NCBI GenBank assembly: GCA_030748735.1
Contig: JASMLK010000103.1
Coordinates: 1-35,535 of the forward strand
Direction: 5' to 3'
Source: Myxococcota bacterium
Lineage (GTDB): Bacteria; Myxococcota_A; UBA9160; UBA4427
Length of the DNA: 35,535 nt
Shown here piece after piece: positions 1-8,274 of this stretch (positions are counted from its first letter, which is position 1; each line of letters begins with the position of its first letter). A program made the translations under genes and the position numbers. Under the pieces are notes generated by a model. That model was not told the DNA's origin. It did not search any database and worked only from the letters and a program-made list of their open reading frames with translations.

Positions 1-1
1 C

Positions 2-2359
2 ACCCTGGGCGCGATGGTGGGCGCAGTGATCGGCGAAGCCTTCCTGATCGAGTGGTTGGGCATTCGCGGTTCGGGGATATTGGTCGCAGGACTCGGCGTT
101 CTCGCAGGGGTCTTCGCACTCGGGCTCGCGCGGTTCATGCCAGCGGTCTCACCCGAAGCCCGCGATACCGAAGCCGGGGCTCGTTCCACAGCCATCCCGT
201 TTCGATCGCACCTCACGCTTGCCGCGGCTTTCTTGTCCGGGGGGATCCTGCTCGCCTTCGAGGTGGTCTGGTTTCGCTTCCTTCATCTATTTGCGCATGG
301 CGGTGGGCTCGGTTTCGCGCTGATGCTCTCGACAGTGCTCATGGGGATCGGGCTTGGTGGCGCAATCGGCGGCATCTGGCTTCGCCATCGTCCCGAAGGG
401 TTCAGGCATGCGGCCAGTGTCGCCTTCGTTTCGGGCGCCGCCTGCATCGCGGTCTATCTCGGCTTCGAAGTCGCCATCGATACCTACGGCAGTCGGTACG
501 TGCACGATCCTCGGGACATTCTGTGGCTGACCTTCTGTCTCACCTTCGCACCTTCGCTGCTTTCCGGCGTCTTGTTCACCCTGATGGGCGCTTCGCTCGA
601 GCGCAACGTTTCACCCGACTCGCGGGCCACGGGCCTGCTCACGATGTCGAACACCATCGGCGCCGGGCTCGGTTCCCTTGCGGGGGGCTTCGTACTGCTT
701 CCTTCGTTGGGAATGGAGCGATCCTTCTGGCTGCTCTCGATCGCCTACGGCGTCGTGGGTGCGCTTCTCGTGTTCGCAGAGCGCCCCCCCGCGAGCGCGA
801 AGAAGCAAAGCCGCGGTGTTCGCATCTCCGCGGTCGTCGCTGCGATCGGCTTCTTCGCGGCCGTCGCGCTGTTTCCCTGGGACCTGATGGTGCGTGAGTA
901 CCTCGACCGCCCGATCAAACGCTACGACGCCGAAGCGAGCGACGTCGTGGCCCTGCGCGAAGGCGTATTGCAGACGAACATCTACGTGAGCCAATCGATC
1001 CACGGGGAGCCGATGTACATGCGGCTCATCACCGATGGCTACACGATGTCGGGCACCCGCGAAGGGGGCCGACGCTACATGAAGTTCTTCGTCTACTGGC
1101 CGTTCGCGTTCCATCCCGATCCGAAGCGGGCGCTGCTGATCAGCTACGGCGTCGGGTCTACCGCCAAGGCACTGACTGATACGCGGTCACTCGAGCGCAT
1201 CGACATCGTCGACATCTCCCCCGAAATCGTCGAGTCGAGCAAGATCCTGTATCCCGACCCTTCCGAAGATCCGCTGGGCGATTCGCGAGTGGCCGTTCAC
1301 GTCGAAGATGGTCGCTATTACCTCAAATCGACGCACGAAACCTACGACCTCATCACGGGAGAACCGCCACCACCGAAGATGGCAGGCGTGGTCAGCCTCT
1401 ATACCCGGGAATACTTCCAGTTGATTCGCGACCGCCTCAACCCGGGCGGGTTCAGCACCTACTGGCTTCCCGTTCACAACCTGCTCGAATCCGATTCGAA
1501 GGCGATCATTCGCGCGTATTGCGACGTCTTCGAAGACTGCGCCCTGTGGTCGGGAAACAAACTCGATTGGATCCTCACCGGCTCGAACGACGCACGGTAC
1601 GAGCCCGATGAAGCCACTTTTGCGCGTCAATGGAGGGACCCGGTCGTCGGCGCGGACTTGCGCGAACTCGGGATCGACACGCCGGCCCTCATGGGAGCGA
1701 CCTTCCTGGCGGGCCCCGATGATCTTCGCGCCATCACGGCCGAAACCGAACCCCTCGTCGACGACTTTCCCAAACGCATCAGCAACGAAGAAGTGGGTTT
1801 CGCCGCAGACATCGTCTACAGACCCTGGCAGAACACCGAGCGCACACGCGAGCGCTTTCGTGCGAGCCCCTACATCGCCCGCACCTGGCCCGAACGCACG
1901 AGAGAGCAGGCGCTCGAGGCGTTCGAATACCAGCGCTTGTTGAACGAGACCTTCGACACGCCACACGCGGAGCACTCGATCAGCGATCTACACCCGGTGC
2001 TCTCGACTTCCTCGTACCGATTCCTGGCGGTGAGGCTGCTCGGCTTCCACGGCGACCGGTTGCGCGCAGTCGATCGCTTGCTGGAATCGGGTGAGAGCGA
2101 AGACCGCTACCGCACGGCGCTCGCGATCGACGCCCTCGTCGACCACGACTACGAGACCGCGGCGCGTCACTTCAGGCGTGCACGCGAGCAGCGCCCGAAA
2201 GTCGATCGCCTGGCGTTCCTGCATCTGTATGCGGTGTGCATGTCGGGAGACCGGGCTCGCGCGCAGGAACTCGCGACGCTGTTGAAGCCGCGGTTCCGCA
2301 AGACACCGGAAGGTCGAGAACTGCGGCGTTGGTTCTCGCGAACCTTCGATCTCGAGTAG
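2..2359 (+). CDS. Membrane-anchored spermidine-synthase-like protein (5' partial)
   Basis: The reading frame is open to the left edge, so the true start lies outside the window; the first internal ATG is at 14. The N-terminal ~290 residues form about eight hydrophobic helices. A Rossmann methyltransferase-like domain follows (roughly residues 340-560 counted from the ATG at 14). Its nucleotide-binding loop reads SYGVGS near residue 378, with an acidic strand end (DIVDIS) and an EDGRYYL motif near 430. This layout matches the fused MFS/spermidine synthase family, whose true substrate is usually unknown; polyamine synthesis should not be assumed. The last ~140 residues are helical and TPR-like. 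It ends in TAG, and the next gene runs the opposite way. Confident on family, not on reaction. Confidence 0.85.
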   Translation, partial: TLGAMVGAVIGEAFLIEWLGIRGSGILVAGLGVLAGVFALGLARFMPAVSPEARDTEAGARSTAIPFRSHLTLAAAFLSGGILLAFEVVWFRFLHLFAHGGGLGFALMLSTVLMGIGLGGAIGGIWLRHRPEGFRHAASVAFVSGAACIAVYLGFEVAIDTYGSRYVHDPRDILWLTFCLTFAPSLLSGVLFTLMGASLERNVSPDSRATGLLTMSNTIGAGLGSLAGGFVLLPSLGMERSFWLLSIAYGVVGALLVFAERPPASAKKQSRGVRISAVVAAIGFFAAVALFPWDLMVREYLDRPIKRYDAEASDVVALREGVLQTNIYVSQSIHGEPMYMRLITDGYTMSGTREGGRRYMKFFVYWPFAFHPDPKRALLISYGVGSTAKALTDTRSLERIDIVDISPEIVESSKILYPDPSEDPLGDSRVAVHVEDGRYYLKSTHETYDLITGEPPPPKMAGVVSLYTREYFQLIRDRLNPGGFSTYWLPVHNLLESDSKAIIRAYCDVFEDCALWSGNKLDWILTGSNDARYEPDEATFARQWRDPVVGADLRELGIDTPALMGATFLAGPDDLRAITAETEPLVDDFPKRISNEEVGFAADIVYRPWQNTERTRERFRASPYIARTWPERTREQALEAFEYQRLLNETFDTPHAEHSISDLHPVLSTSSYRFLAVRLLGFHGDRLRAVDRLLESGESEDRYRTALAIDALVDHDYETAARHFRRAREQRPKVDRLAFLHLYAVCMSGDRARAQELATLLKPRFRKTPEGRELRRWFSRTFDLE

Positions 2360-2545
2360 CCCCATCTCGAATGCGCCCGCCGTCGTCGCCGACGAGTTTG
2401 CCCGCGACAGCGCCAAGCGTCCGGCAGCGCAGATCGGCGATGCAACCCGCGAAGGCGACCAGCGATTCCTCGCAGGCGTCTTCTGCGTTGTCCTGCCCGG
2501 TGTCGTTGCCCGAGCCGCAGCAACCTACGGTCGGAAGACGGGGGA

Positions 2546-3106
2546 TCACGCCGCCCGGTTCTGGCTCACTCGCATGCGTAGGTCGATGCGGATGGCTTCG
2601 AGGACCGCATCCACGCCCTGGACCTCGTGCCTCGAGACGGGCTCGCCAATGTTTTCGTCGAAGGCATCGCGCAGCGGTTCGCGAAACCACGGGAAGAGGG
2701 TTTCGGGCAGCGCGTCGCGGGGGAACCAGCGAAGGTCGAGGGTTTCCCAATTGCGCTTCAACTGGCCGCCGACCGGGTGGCACAGGAAGACCCTGGCCGT
2801 GTGGGGACGGAAGCCCTCGCGTTCGTAGTCGCCGACGTGTCGGTCGACTTCGACTTCGAGGCCGGTCTCTTCCCACACTTCGCGACACACCGCTGCGTCG
2901 GCGGTCTCGCCCTCTTCGACTTCACCGCCCGACAATTCCCAACCGCGCAAGTCGCTGCGCACCGCGAGCAGGATGCCGTCTTCGCCGCAGACGATCGCCT
3001 GGGCGACGACGAGGTGGTTGCGCACGCGCGGCATGACGAGCCCCCACCACGCGATCTTCGCGTAGATGAACAGGGCGCCCAGCAGGCTCCACCCGACCTT
3101 CAGCAC
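2546..3106 (-). CDS. NUDIX hydrolase with N-terminal membrane helix
   Basis: A full NUDIX box is visible at residues 61-83: G61, five residues, E67, seven residues, then REVWEETGL (R75-L83). This fits the Mg2+-dependent Gx5Ex7REUxEExGU consensus, so the protein should hydrolyse a nucleoside diphosphate linked to another group; the substrate cannot be read from the sequence. The chosen GTG start adds a hydrophobic N-terminal stretch (residues 4-24) that could anchor the enzyme in the membrane. An ATG at 3034 would give a soluble 162-residue version. The start is 4 nt after the hisG stop, so it is probably the third gene of a hisI-hisG-NUDIX operon. A housecleaning role on nucleotide intermediates is possible but inferred. 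Confidence 0.85.
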   Translation of the reverse strand: MLKVGWSLLGALFIYAKIAWWGLVMPRVRNHLVVAQAIVCGEDGILLAVRSDLRGWELSGGEVEEGETADAAVCREVWEETGLEVEVDRHVGDYEREGFRPHTARVFLCHPVGGQLKRNWETLDLRWFPRDALPETLFPWFREPLRDAFDENIGEPVSRHEVQGVDAVLEAIRIDLRMRVSQNRAA

Positions 3107-3110
3107 GGCC

Positions 3111-4013
3111 CTATCCGACGATCTTGTTGAGGGGGGACTCGATGATGCCCCGTGCGCCGGCGGCGACGAGGCGGGGGAGGAGTTCGCGAACGAGGTGTTC
3201 TTCGATCACGGTCGAGACGTCGACCCAGCCCTCGTCGGCCAGGGTCGAGATGGTCGGGGTGTTGAGCGCGGGGAGTAGCGCGAGCACGTCGTCGAGCTGG
3301 GTACGCGGCACGTTCATCGCCAGGCACACACGCGATGCCGCGGCGATGGCCCCGAGCAGCAACATCTTCATGCGCTCGATCTTGTCGACGACCCACGGGT
3401 CTTCGAGGGACGCCTTGTTCGCGATGAGCCGCGGTGTGCTTTCCGCGATGGTGTCGATCACGCGCAGGTTGTTGGCGCGCAGGCTCGAGCCTGTTTCGGT
3501 CACGTCGACGATCGCGTCGGCCAGGATCGGGGGCTTCACTTCGGTCGCGCCCCAACTGAACTCGACGCTCGCGTCGATGTTCTTCGCCGCGAGGTACTTG
3601 TCCGTCATCCCCACGACTTCAGCCGCGATGCGCTTGCCACGCAGATCTTCGGGCTTCTCGAACGGCGAGGTTTCCTTCACCGCGAGGATCCAGCGCACCG
3701 GCACGTAGTTGGGCCACGGCGCCTGAAGGTTCGCGACTTCGACGACATCGGCGCCCGACTCGATCACCCAGTCGCGGCCGGTGATCGCGACGTCCATCAC
3801 CCCCTGCTCGACATAGCGCGCCATTTCCTGCGGGCGGATCAGGATGCACTCGATCTCGGCGTCGTCGATGTCGGGGTAATAGTTCCGGCTCTGGATGCGG
3901 ACCGAATAACCCGCCTGGGCAAACAGCTTGACGGTCGTTTCCTGCAAGCTCCCCTTCGGCAGACCGAGGCGGAGCTTCTTCGTCGAACGATCGGCGAAGG
4001 ACTTGTCGCTCAT
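3111..4013 (-). CDS. hisG: ATP phosphoribosyltransferase HisG, long form (copy 1)
   Basis: Catalyses the first step of histidine synthesis, joining ATP and PRPP to give phosphoribosyl-ATP. The 300 residues begin with the HisG start motif LGLPKGSLQE. The PRPP-binding loop is seen as VDVTETGSSLRANNL near residue 175. The C-terminal ~75 residues (from TPTISTLADEGWVDV) match the ACT-like regulatory domain of long-form HisG, so no HisZ should be needed. The ATG at 4013 overlaps the hisI stop by 4 nt (ATGA), implying translational coupling. It differs strongly from a second HisG at 26956-27819. Its closest type appears to be the form with an RPQEMARYVE motif, which copy 2 lacks. Confidence 0.95.
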   Translation of the reverse strand: MSDKSFADRSTKKLRLGLPKGSLQETTVKLFAQAGYSVRIQSRNYYPDIDDAEIECILIRPQEMARYVEQGVMDVAITGRDWVIESGADVVEVANLQAPWPNYVPVRWILAVKETSPFEKPEDLRGKRIAAEVVGMTDKYLAAKNIDASVEFSWGATEVKPPILADAIVDVTETGSSLRANNLRVIDTIAESTPRLIANKASLEDPWVVDKIERMKMLLLGAIAAASRVCLAMNVPRTQLDDVLALLPALNTPTISTLADEGWVDVSTVIEEHLVRELLPRLVAAGARGIIESPLNKIVG

Positions 4014-4396
4014 CTCTTGTAGACCTCGTCGGGGTCGAAGATCTTGACCCCGACATCGATGTACTCGTCGCCATCGACCTTGCGGAAGAAGCAATTGCGT
4101 CGACCGGTGTGACACGCGGCGCCGCCGATCTGTTCGACCTGCATGAGCACGGCGTCGCCGTCGCAGTCGATGTAGAGCGACTTCACCTTCTGCACGTTCC
4201 CGCTCTCTTCGCCCTTGTGCCAAAGCTTCTTGCGCGAACGGCTGTAGTAGACGGCGGTGCGCGTTTCGACGGTCAGCTCGAAGGCTTCTTCGTTCATGTA
4301 CGCGACCATCAGGATCTCGCCCGTGGAGTGGTCCTGGGCGATCGCGGTCACGAGACCGCCGCTTTTCGCGAAATCGACTTGTTCGAGGAGGGCCAT
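4010..4396 (-). CDS. hisI: Phosphoribosyl-AMP cyclohydrolase HisI
   Basis: Opens the adenine ring of phosphoribosyl-AMP, the third step of histidine synthesis. It is a stand-alone 128-residue PRA-CH enzyme without a fused HisE domain. The metal-binding set is intact: D77-C78-D79-x-D81, C95 in ACHTG and C102 in RNCFF. The upstream KLWHKGEESGN motif is also typical. It is the first gene of a hisI-hisG-NUDIX operon and overlaps hisG by 4 nt. No Shine-Dalgarno sequence precedes the ATG; a TAGCCT box lies 9 nt upstream, so the mRNA may be leaderless. HisE, the enzyme of the step before, is encoded about 23 kb away next to a second hisG. Confidence 0.95.
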   Translation of the reverse strand: MALLEQVDFAKSGGLVTAIAQDHSTGEILMVAYMNEEAFELTVETRTAVYYSRSRKKLWHKGEESGNVQKVKSLYIDCDGDAVLMQVEQIGGAACHTGRRNCFFRKVDGDEYIDVGVKIFDPDEVYKR

Positions 4397-4405
4397 GGCG
4401 CGCCG

Positions 4406-4411
4406 AGGCTA
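4406..4411 (-). promoter_or_regulatory. Candidate -10 box of the hisI operon
   Basis: On the minus strand TAGCCT stands 9 nt before the hisI ATG and no Shine-Dalgarno is present. That spacing would put the transcription start close to the start codon. No good -35 is visible. Weak evidence alone, but it repeats at other genes in the window. Confidence 0.3.
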
Positions 4412-4473
4412 CCTGCTCGCCGGTCGAGCCGCTAGGACGGGGAGCGGCTCGAATTCAGCCTCCCGGGCGCTGC

Positions 4474-4479
4474 TATCGT
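4474..4479 (+). promoter_or_regulatory. Candidate extended -10 box (TGC TATCGT) before the amidase remnant
   Basis: TGCTATCGT ends 7 nt before the ATG of the truncated amidase frame. The extended -10 form (TGn) and the distance fit a leaderless transcript. The box probably served the intact amidase gene and may now drive the VOC gene downstream. Confidence 0.35.
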
Positions 4480-4486
4480 GCGCCGC

Positions 4487-4591
4487 ATGAGTGAAGACAT
4501 CCTCTTGCAGGACGCCACCGCACAGGCACGAGCCATCGAGAATGGCGAAACCAGCGCCGCCGAACTCGTCGAAGCGGCGATCGACCTCTGA
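4487..4591 (+). pseudogene. Truncated amidase N-terminus (34 codons)
   Basis: An ATG at 4487 opens a 34-codon frame ending in TGA. Its sequence (DATAQARAIENGETSAAELV, then EAAI) is what is expected at the N-terminus of amidase-signature family proteins (GatA-like), where a LAxAIxxGExSAxELVEAxI helix opens the protein. The Ser-Ser-Lys catalytic core and the remaining ~430 residues are absent; 55 nt later the VOC gene begins. I read this as the stub of a deleted amidase gene that kept its promoter and start. It could also be a translated leader peptide. Family match is by eye only. Confidence 0.55.
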
Positions 4592-4646
4592 GAACAACGC
4601 GCGAGTCGCCTCACACCGCAAGAGCGAACGAAGGAAAGGAAGGCCG

Positions 4647-5516
4647 ATGTTCCATCGCACCGACCGGATCGTGATCGCCGTACCCAACCTCGAACGCGCA
4701 CGACGCGAAATGATTGGCGTACTCGGTCGAAGCCCCGCCTGGATCGGCGAGTACCACGCCGTTGGCATCGGCTGCGTTTCGTTCCGCCTCGAAAACATGC
4801 ACATCGAACTCGTGAGCCCGCGCGAAGAAACGGAAGCCAACGCCGCGCTGCGGGCGCGGCTCGACGAACACGGCGCTGGTCTTCACGCCATCGTGCTCGA
4901 GAGCGACGACCTCCCGGCTGCCATCAAGATCCTGCGTGAGCGCGGGCTGTCGCCACACGATCCCGTCGAAGTGATTGCCCGCGACGAGCCTTCCGGCGCA
5001 TACCGGCGGATGTTGCGCAGTGGACTTCCCGCGAGCGAAACCGCGGGCATCCGCATCGAACTCAACCAGACCCTCGACGAGTCGGGCGAGGATCCCCCTT
5101 CCCTTCCGATCGGGAACGAAGCCGCCGCGGTATGCGACGGCGACCACGTGGTGATCTTCACCGCCGCACCCGAGCGCGCGATCGATCTCTTCCGCGACAA
5201 GCTCGACATTCGCCTCGCCCTCGACCGCACGTTCGAAGCGCGTCAGACACGCCTGCTCTTCTTTCGCCTCGGCGGCTTCACGATCGAAGTGGGCACCTCG
5301 CTGCGCGAGCAAGACGATGACGCGCCGGCGAACGATCGATTCTTCGGCCTGGCCTACGAGGTCGAGGACATCGACGCCGCAGCCGTTCGCATAGCCGATG
5401 CCGGGCTCGAGATCAGCGACTTCCGCGACGGCAACAAGCCCGGCACGCGCGTGTTCACCATCAAGGGGTCACCGGTCGGCGTACCGACACTGATCATCCA
5501 GCATCTCGATCGCTGA
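4647..5516 (+). CDS. VOC (glyoxalase/bleomycin-resistance fold) family protein
   Basis: A 289-residue protein with two vicinal-oxygen-chelate halves. The first starts at RTDRIVIAVPNLERAR and reaches IELVSP. The second runs from about residue 175 (GDHVVIFTAAPERAIDLFRD) to the C-terminus, including the paired beta strand FTIEVGTS. VOC proteins bind a divalent metal and act as dioxygenases, isomerases, lyases or binding proteins; the substrate is not readable here. The ATG at 4647 is chosen because it follows a purine-rich ribosome site (AAGGAAAGGAAGG); an in-frame ATG at 4491 would add an Arg/Ser-rich non-domain stretch lying over the amidase stub. It ends 23 nt from the convergent plsB gene. 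Confidence 0.85.
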   Translation: MFHRTDRIVIAVPNLERARREMIGVLGRSPAWIGEYHAVGIGCVSFRLENMHIELVSPREETEANAALRARLDEHGAGLHAIVLESDDLPAAIKILRERGLSPHDPVEVIARDEPSGAYRRMLRSGLPASETAGIRIELNQTLDESGEDPPSLPIGNEAAAVCDGDHVVIFTAAPERAIDLFRDKLDIRLALDRTFEARQTRLLFFRLGGFTIEVGTSLREQDDDAPANDRFFGLAYEVEDIDAAAVRIADAGLEISDFRDGNKPGTRVFTIKGSPVGVPTLIIQHLDR

Positions 5517-5539
5517 CGGCCCGTGCGAATGGCCTGCCC

Positions 5540-8212
5540 CTAGCCCGCGAACGCCCCGCGTAACGGCCCCGAGACTTCGAGGTCTTCGCGGAGCTTCGCG
5601 AGCGGTGCCGGGTCTTCGGCGGGGACCAACACGCGTTCCTGCCCCTTGGGCTTGCCCTTCTTGTCGAGGACGTCGCGCGAGCGTTCGACCAGGACACCGC
5701 GTGAGATCAGCAGGTCCGCAGCGTTCGAGAACGTGGTGTCGTTGGCCGCTTCGACGCGTCGCGCTTCGCCGAGCATGCTGGCGGATTCGTACGCGGTGCC
5801 CATGCGCTTGATGAAGTCCTTGCGCGTCATCTCTTCGGACATGTCCGCGGCCACGGCACACGCCACCGAGAAGACGTCGACGACACCGCGCGTCTGTTCC
5901 GCGAGGTTCTCGAAGACCGGTCGACCGGTCTTCGTCGGCACCCACAGGCCATCGCGCTGGACCATGTAGCCCTTCTCCGCGAACCAACCGAGCAAACGCT
6001 CGCAGGTCTGGGGCGACACGCCGCTCTTCGGCACATAGAACTCCTGGTAGAAGAGCGAATGCCAGACGTCGAGATCGCGCGCGAGGTCTTCGCCGCGCGC
6101 GCCTGCGAGGATGCGTCGCGCGAGGAAGCTCGGCCCGGCGAGAAAGTGGGCGATCGAATTGCGGTAGAGGTCGAGGGCCTGCCGTCGCGATTCCTCGAAG
6201 TAGAGGATCTCGCCGCCGAGATCTTCGCGCACCTTCAACAGGTCGTTGCGCAGGAGAAACTTGATCGACTCGTCGAAATCACCCTGATCGGAAAGCAGCG
6301 CCTGGGTGATGCGCGTCTTCTGGAGCGTCAACAGATCGACGACGTCGCCCATGCGCGCCACGAGGTCCTTGCGTCGAATCCCGTGATGGGGCGCGCCCAG
6401 CACGGCCGAAGCCGCCACCGAAGTGGCGTTGGCGACGAAGGACCAGTTGATCCCCTCGACGATGCGCCAACCGAGGTCGCCAACGAGTTCGCGCTTTTCC
6501 GCCTCGATCACCGGGTCCTCGGCTTCGGCGCGGCGATAGACTTCGCGCTTCTCACCCAGCGCGTCGGCCAGCGAGATCGGTTCACCGAAGCAGACGTGTG
6601 CACTGCCGAAGCGCCGCTGCAGGTATTTCCGCGCGCGCATCAAGTTGGCCATGCTCTCTTCGGTCTTCTCGCCGCCCGAGAGCTCTTCGATCATCGAACT
6701 CTCTTCGACCAGGCGTTCGTAGGTGATCGCAACCGGGATGATCACGAAATCGCGCTGGTGGCTGTCGATGAAGGCATCGAGGTCCCAGCTGAGCATCCCG
6801 AGGCGTGGCGCCATCGTCTTGCCACTGCGCGATCGACCGCCCTCGATGAAGAACTCCTGGGTGAAGCCCTCGCGCACGAGATAACTCACGTACGATCGGA
6901 AGATCTCCTTGTAGAGCGGGTCGTCGAACGAGCGGCGCAGGAAGAACGCGCCACAGCGGCGGAAGATCACGCCGAAGGGACCGAACGCCATGTTTTCGCG
7001 GGCGGCGATATGGGGCGGCATCATGAACTTGCCGTAGAGCAGCACCGACAGGATCAGGAAGTCGAAGTAGGAGCGGTGGCTCGGTACCAACACCACAGGC
7101 CGATGCTTGACGTTTTCGGCCACCGTCTCGAGCCCGTAGATTTCGATCGAAGAAAAGAGCCGACGGAAGACCGCGCTGACGAGAATGTTCATCACCGCGA
7201 GGAAGGTGCTGTTCATCGAAGCGGCGATTTCGAGGAAGATCTTTCGGGCTTCGCCCTGGACGCGTTCACCCGTCCAGCCGCGCTCCTTGCGCACCTCCTC
7301 CATCTTGCTCTGAACGCCCGCGTCGGCGAGGACTTCGCGCTGGACTCGGAATCGCGCGCGCAGGATCGGCCCTTCGACCACCTTTTCTTCGCGGAACAAA
7401 TAGATGAGCAGGGAACGCCGCACCTTACGCGCCACACGCGCGGGCCCTTCTTCGCGGTGCCCGTCGATAAAGCCCTGGAGGTCGACCGCCCGCCCGACCT
7501 TGACCGCGAGGCTGCGATAGGTCGCGAGAAAGGAACCCACCTTGGCGAGATCCGAAGGCCGGAACAACGCACCGTAGTTGAGGTTGAGGAAGCGGCTCTC
7601 GGTGCGCGGCCCCTTGCGCCAGAACAGCGCGACCGGCACGACGAACACCGGGCGGTCCGTATCCCACACCGCCTGTACGACTTCCTTCAAGAGATCGAGT
7701 TCGTCACTGCGCTGCTTGCTGCGTCGCGACTTCAAGAAGGGCTTGATCCGCTCGGTGCGCAAGAAGAGGAACTGCGACTGCCCGCCGAGCGCCAGCGCGC
7801 GCGCATGCTGCCGGTCGTGCTCGTGCTGCGCTTCGGGCGGCACGCCGCGCGCTCGCTTGAAGGTCGTGCGCAGGGCATTCAAGAAGGTGCCGAAGATGTG
7901 AAAGTGGATGCCGTTGGCAAACGCCGAAAGGCGCAGCCCTTCACGCGCGAACAACGTGTTCAACAGGAAGTAGTCGAGGCGACTCGAATACCGCATCACG
8001 TAGACCACCGAACCGCGCTCTTCCATGTCGCGCAGGTTCTTCACCGTCTCCGCTTCGAGTTCGAAGTGCCCGAAGTAACGCCGCGCGAACCAACGCGCGA
8101 GGGCGTTGAAGGCCGGGACCATCGCGGTCACGGGATCGCGGCGCGTCGATCGTTCGACCGCGTCGTCGTCCGGCTTGGTCACCGGATCGTCTGTCGTTTC
8201 GTGTTCTTCCAT
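5540..8212 (-). CDS. plsB: Glycerol-3-phosphate 1-O-acyltransferase, PlsB type
   Basis: Acylates the sn-1 position of glycerol-3-phosphate, the first committed step of phospholipid synthesis, at the inner membrane. The 890 residues carry the four PlsB acyltransferase blocks: HRSYFDFL (H-x4-D, about residue 378), GAFFLRR, FIEGGRSRSGK (about 456) and VIIPVAITYE. E. coli PlsB is ~807 residues, so this is a full-size relative with a longer acidic N-terminus. The ATG at 8212 is preferred; upstream codons in the same frame are Arg-rich and overlap the GNAT gene. It is the last gene of a minus-strand run with a biotinyl carrier protein and a GNAT acetyltransferase, suggesting a lipid-related unit. 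Its stop lies 23 nt from the VOC stop. Confidence 0.92.
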   Translation of the reverse strand: MEEHETTDDPVTKPDDDAVERSTRRDPVTAMVPAFNALARWFARRYFGHFELEAETVKNLRDMEERGSVVYVMRYSSRLDYFLLNTLFAREGLRLSAFANGIHFHIFGTFLNALRTTFKRARGVPPEAQHEHDRQHARALALGGQSQFLFLRTERIKPFLKSRRSKQRSDELDLLKEVVQAVWDTDRPVFVVPVALFWRKGPRTESRFLNLNYGALFRPSDLAKVGSFLATYRSLAVKVGRAVDLQGFIDGHREEGPARVARKVRRSLLIYLFREEKVVEGPILRARFRVQREVLADAGVQSKMEEVRKERGWTGERVQGEARKIFLEIAASMNSTFLAVMNILVSAVFRRLFSSIEIYGLETVAENVKHRPVVLVPSHRSYFDFLILSVLLYGKFMMPPHIAARENMAFGPFGVIFRRCGAFFLRRSFDDPLYKEIFRSYVSYLVREGFTQEFFIEGGRSRSGKTMAPRLGMLSWDLDAFIDSHQRDFVIIPVAITYERLVEESSMIEELSGGEKTEESMANLMRARKYLQRRFGSAHVCFGEPISLADALGEKREVYRRAEAEDPVIEAEKRELVGDLGWRIVEGINWSFVANATSVAASAVLGAPHHGIRRKDLVARMGDVVDLLTLQKTRITQALLSDQGDFDESIKFLLRNDLLKVREDLGGEILYFEESRRQALDLYRNSIAHFLAGPSFLARRILAGARGEDLARDLDVWHSLFYQEFYVPKSGVSPQTCERLLGWFAEKGYMVQRDGLWVPTKTGRPVFENLAEQTRGVVDVFSVACAVAADMSEEMTRKDFIKRMGTAYESASMLGEARRVEAANDTTFSNAADLLISRGVLVERSRDVLDKKGKPKGQERVLVPAEDPAPLAKLREDLEVSGPLRGAFAG

Positions 8213-8274
8213 GATTGTCGTTGGACGGGGCCAGGGCGCGGAAGGTTCAACCGACGCGCCGCTCGCGCCGGCGC

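Noticed and set aside
2360..2545. Minus-strand frame with Cys/Asp-rich sequence (GCCGSGNDTGQDNAEDAC) just after the NUDIX gene
   Set aside because: It looks like a lipoprotein mature end but has no hydrophobic signal or ribosome site and continues about 190 nt over the coding end of the spermidine-synthase-like gene.
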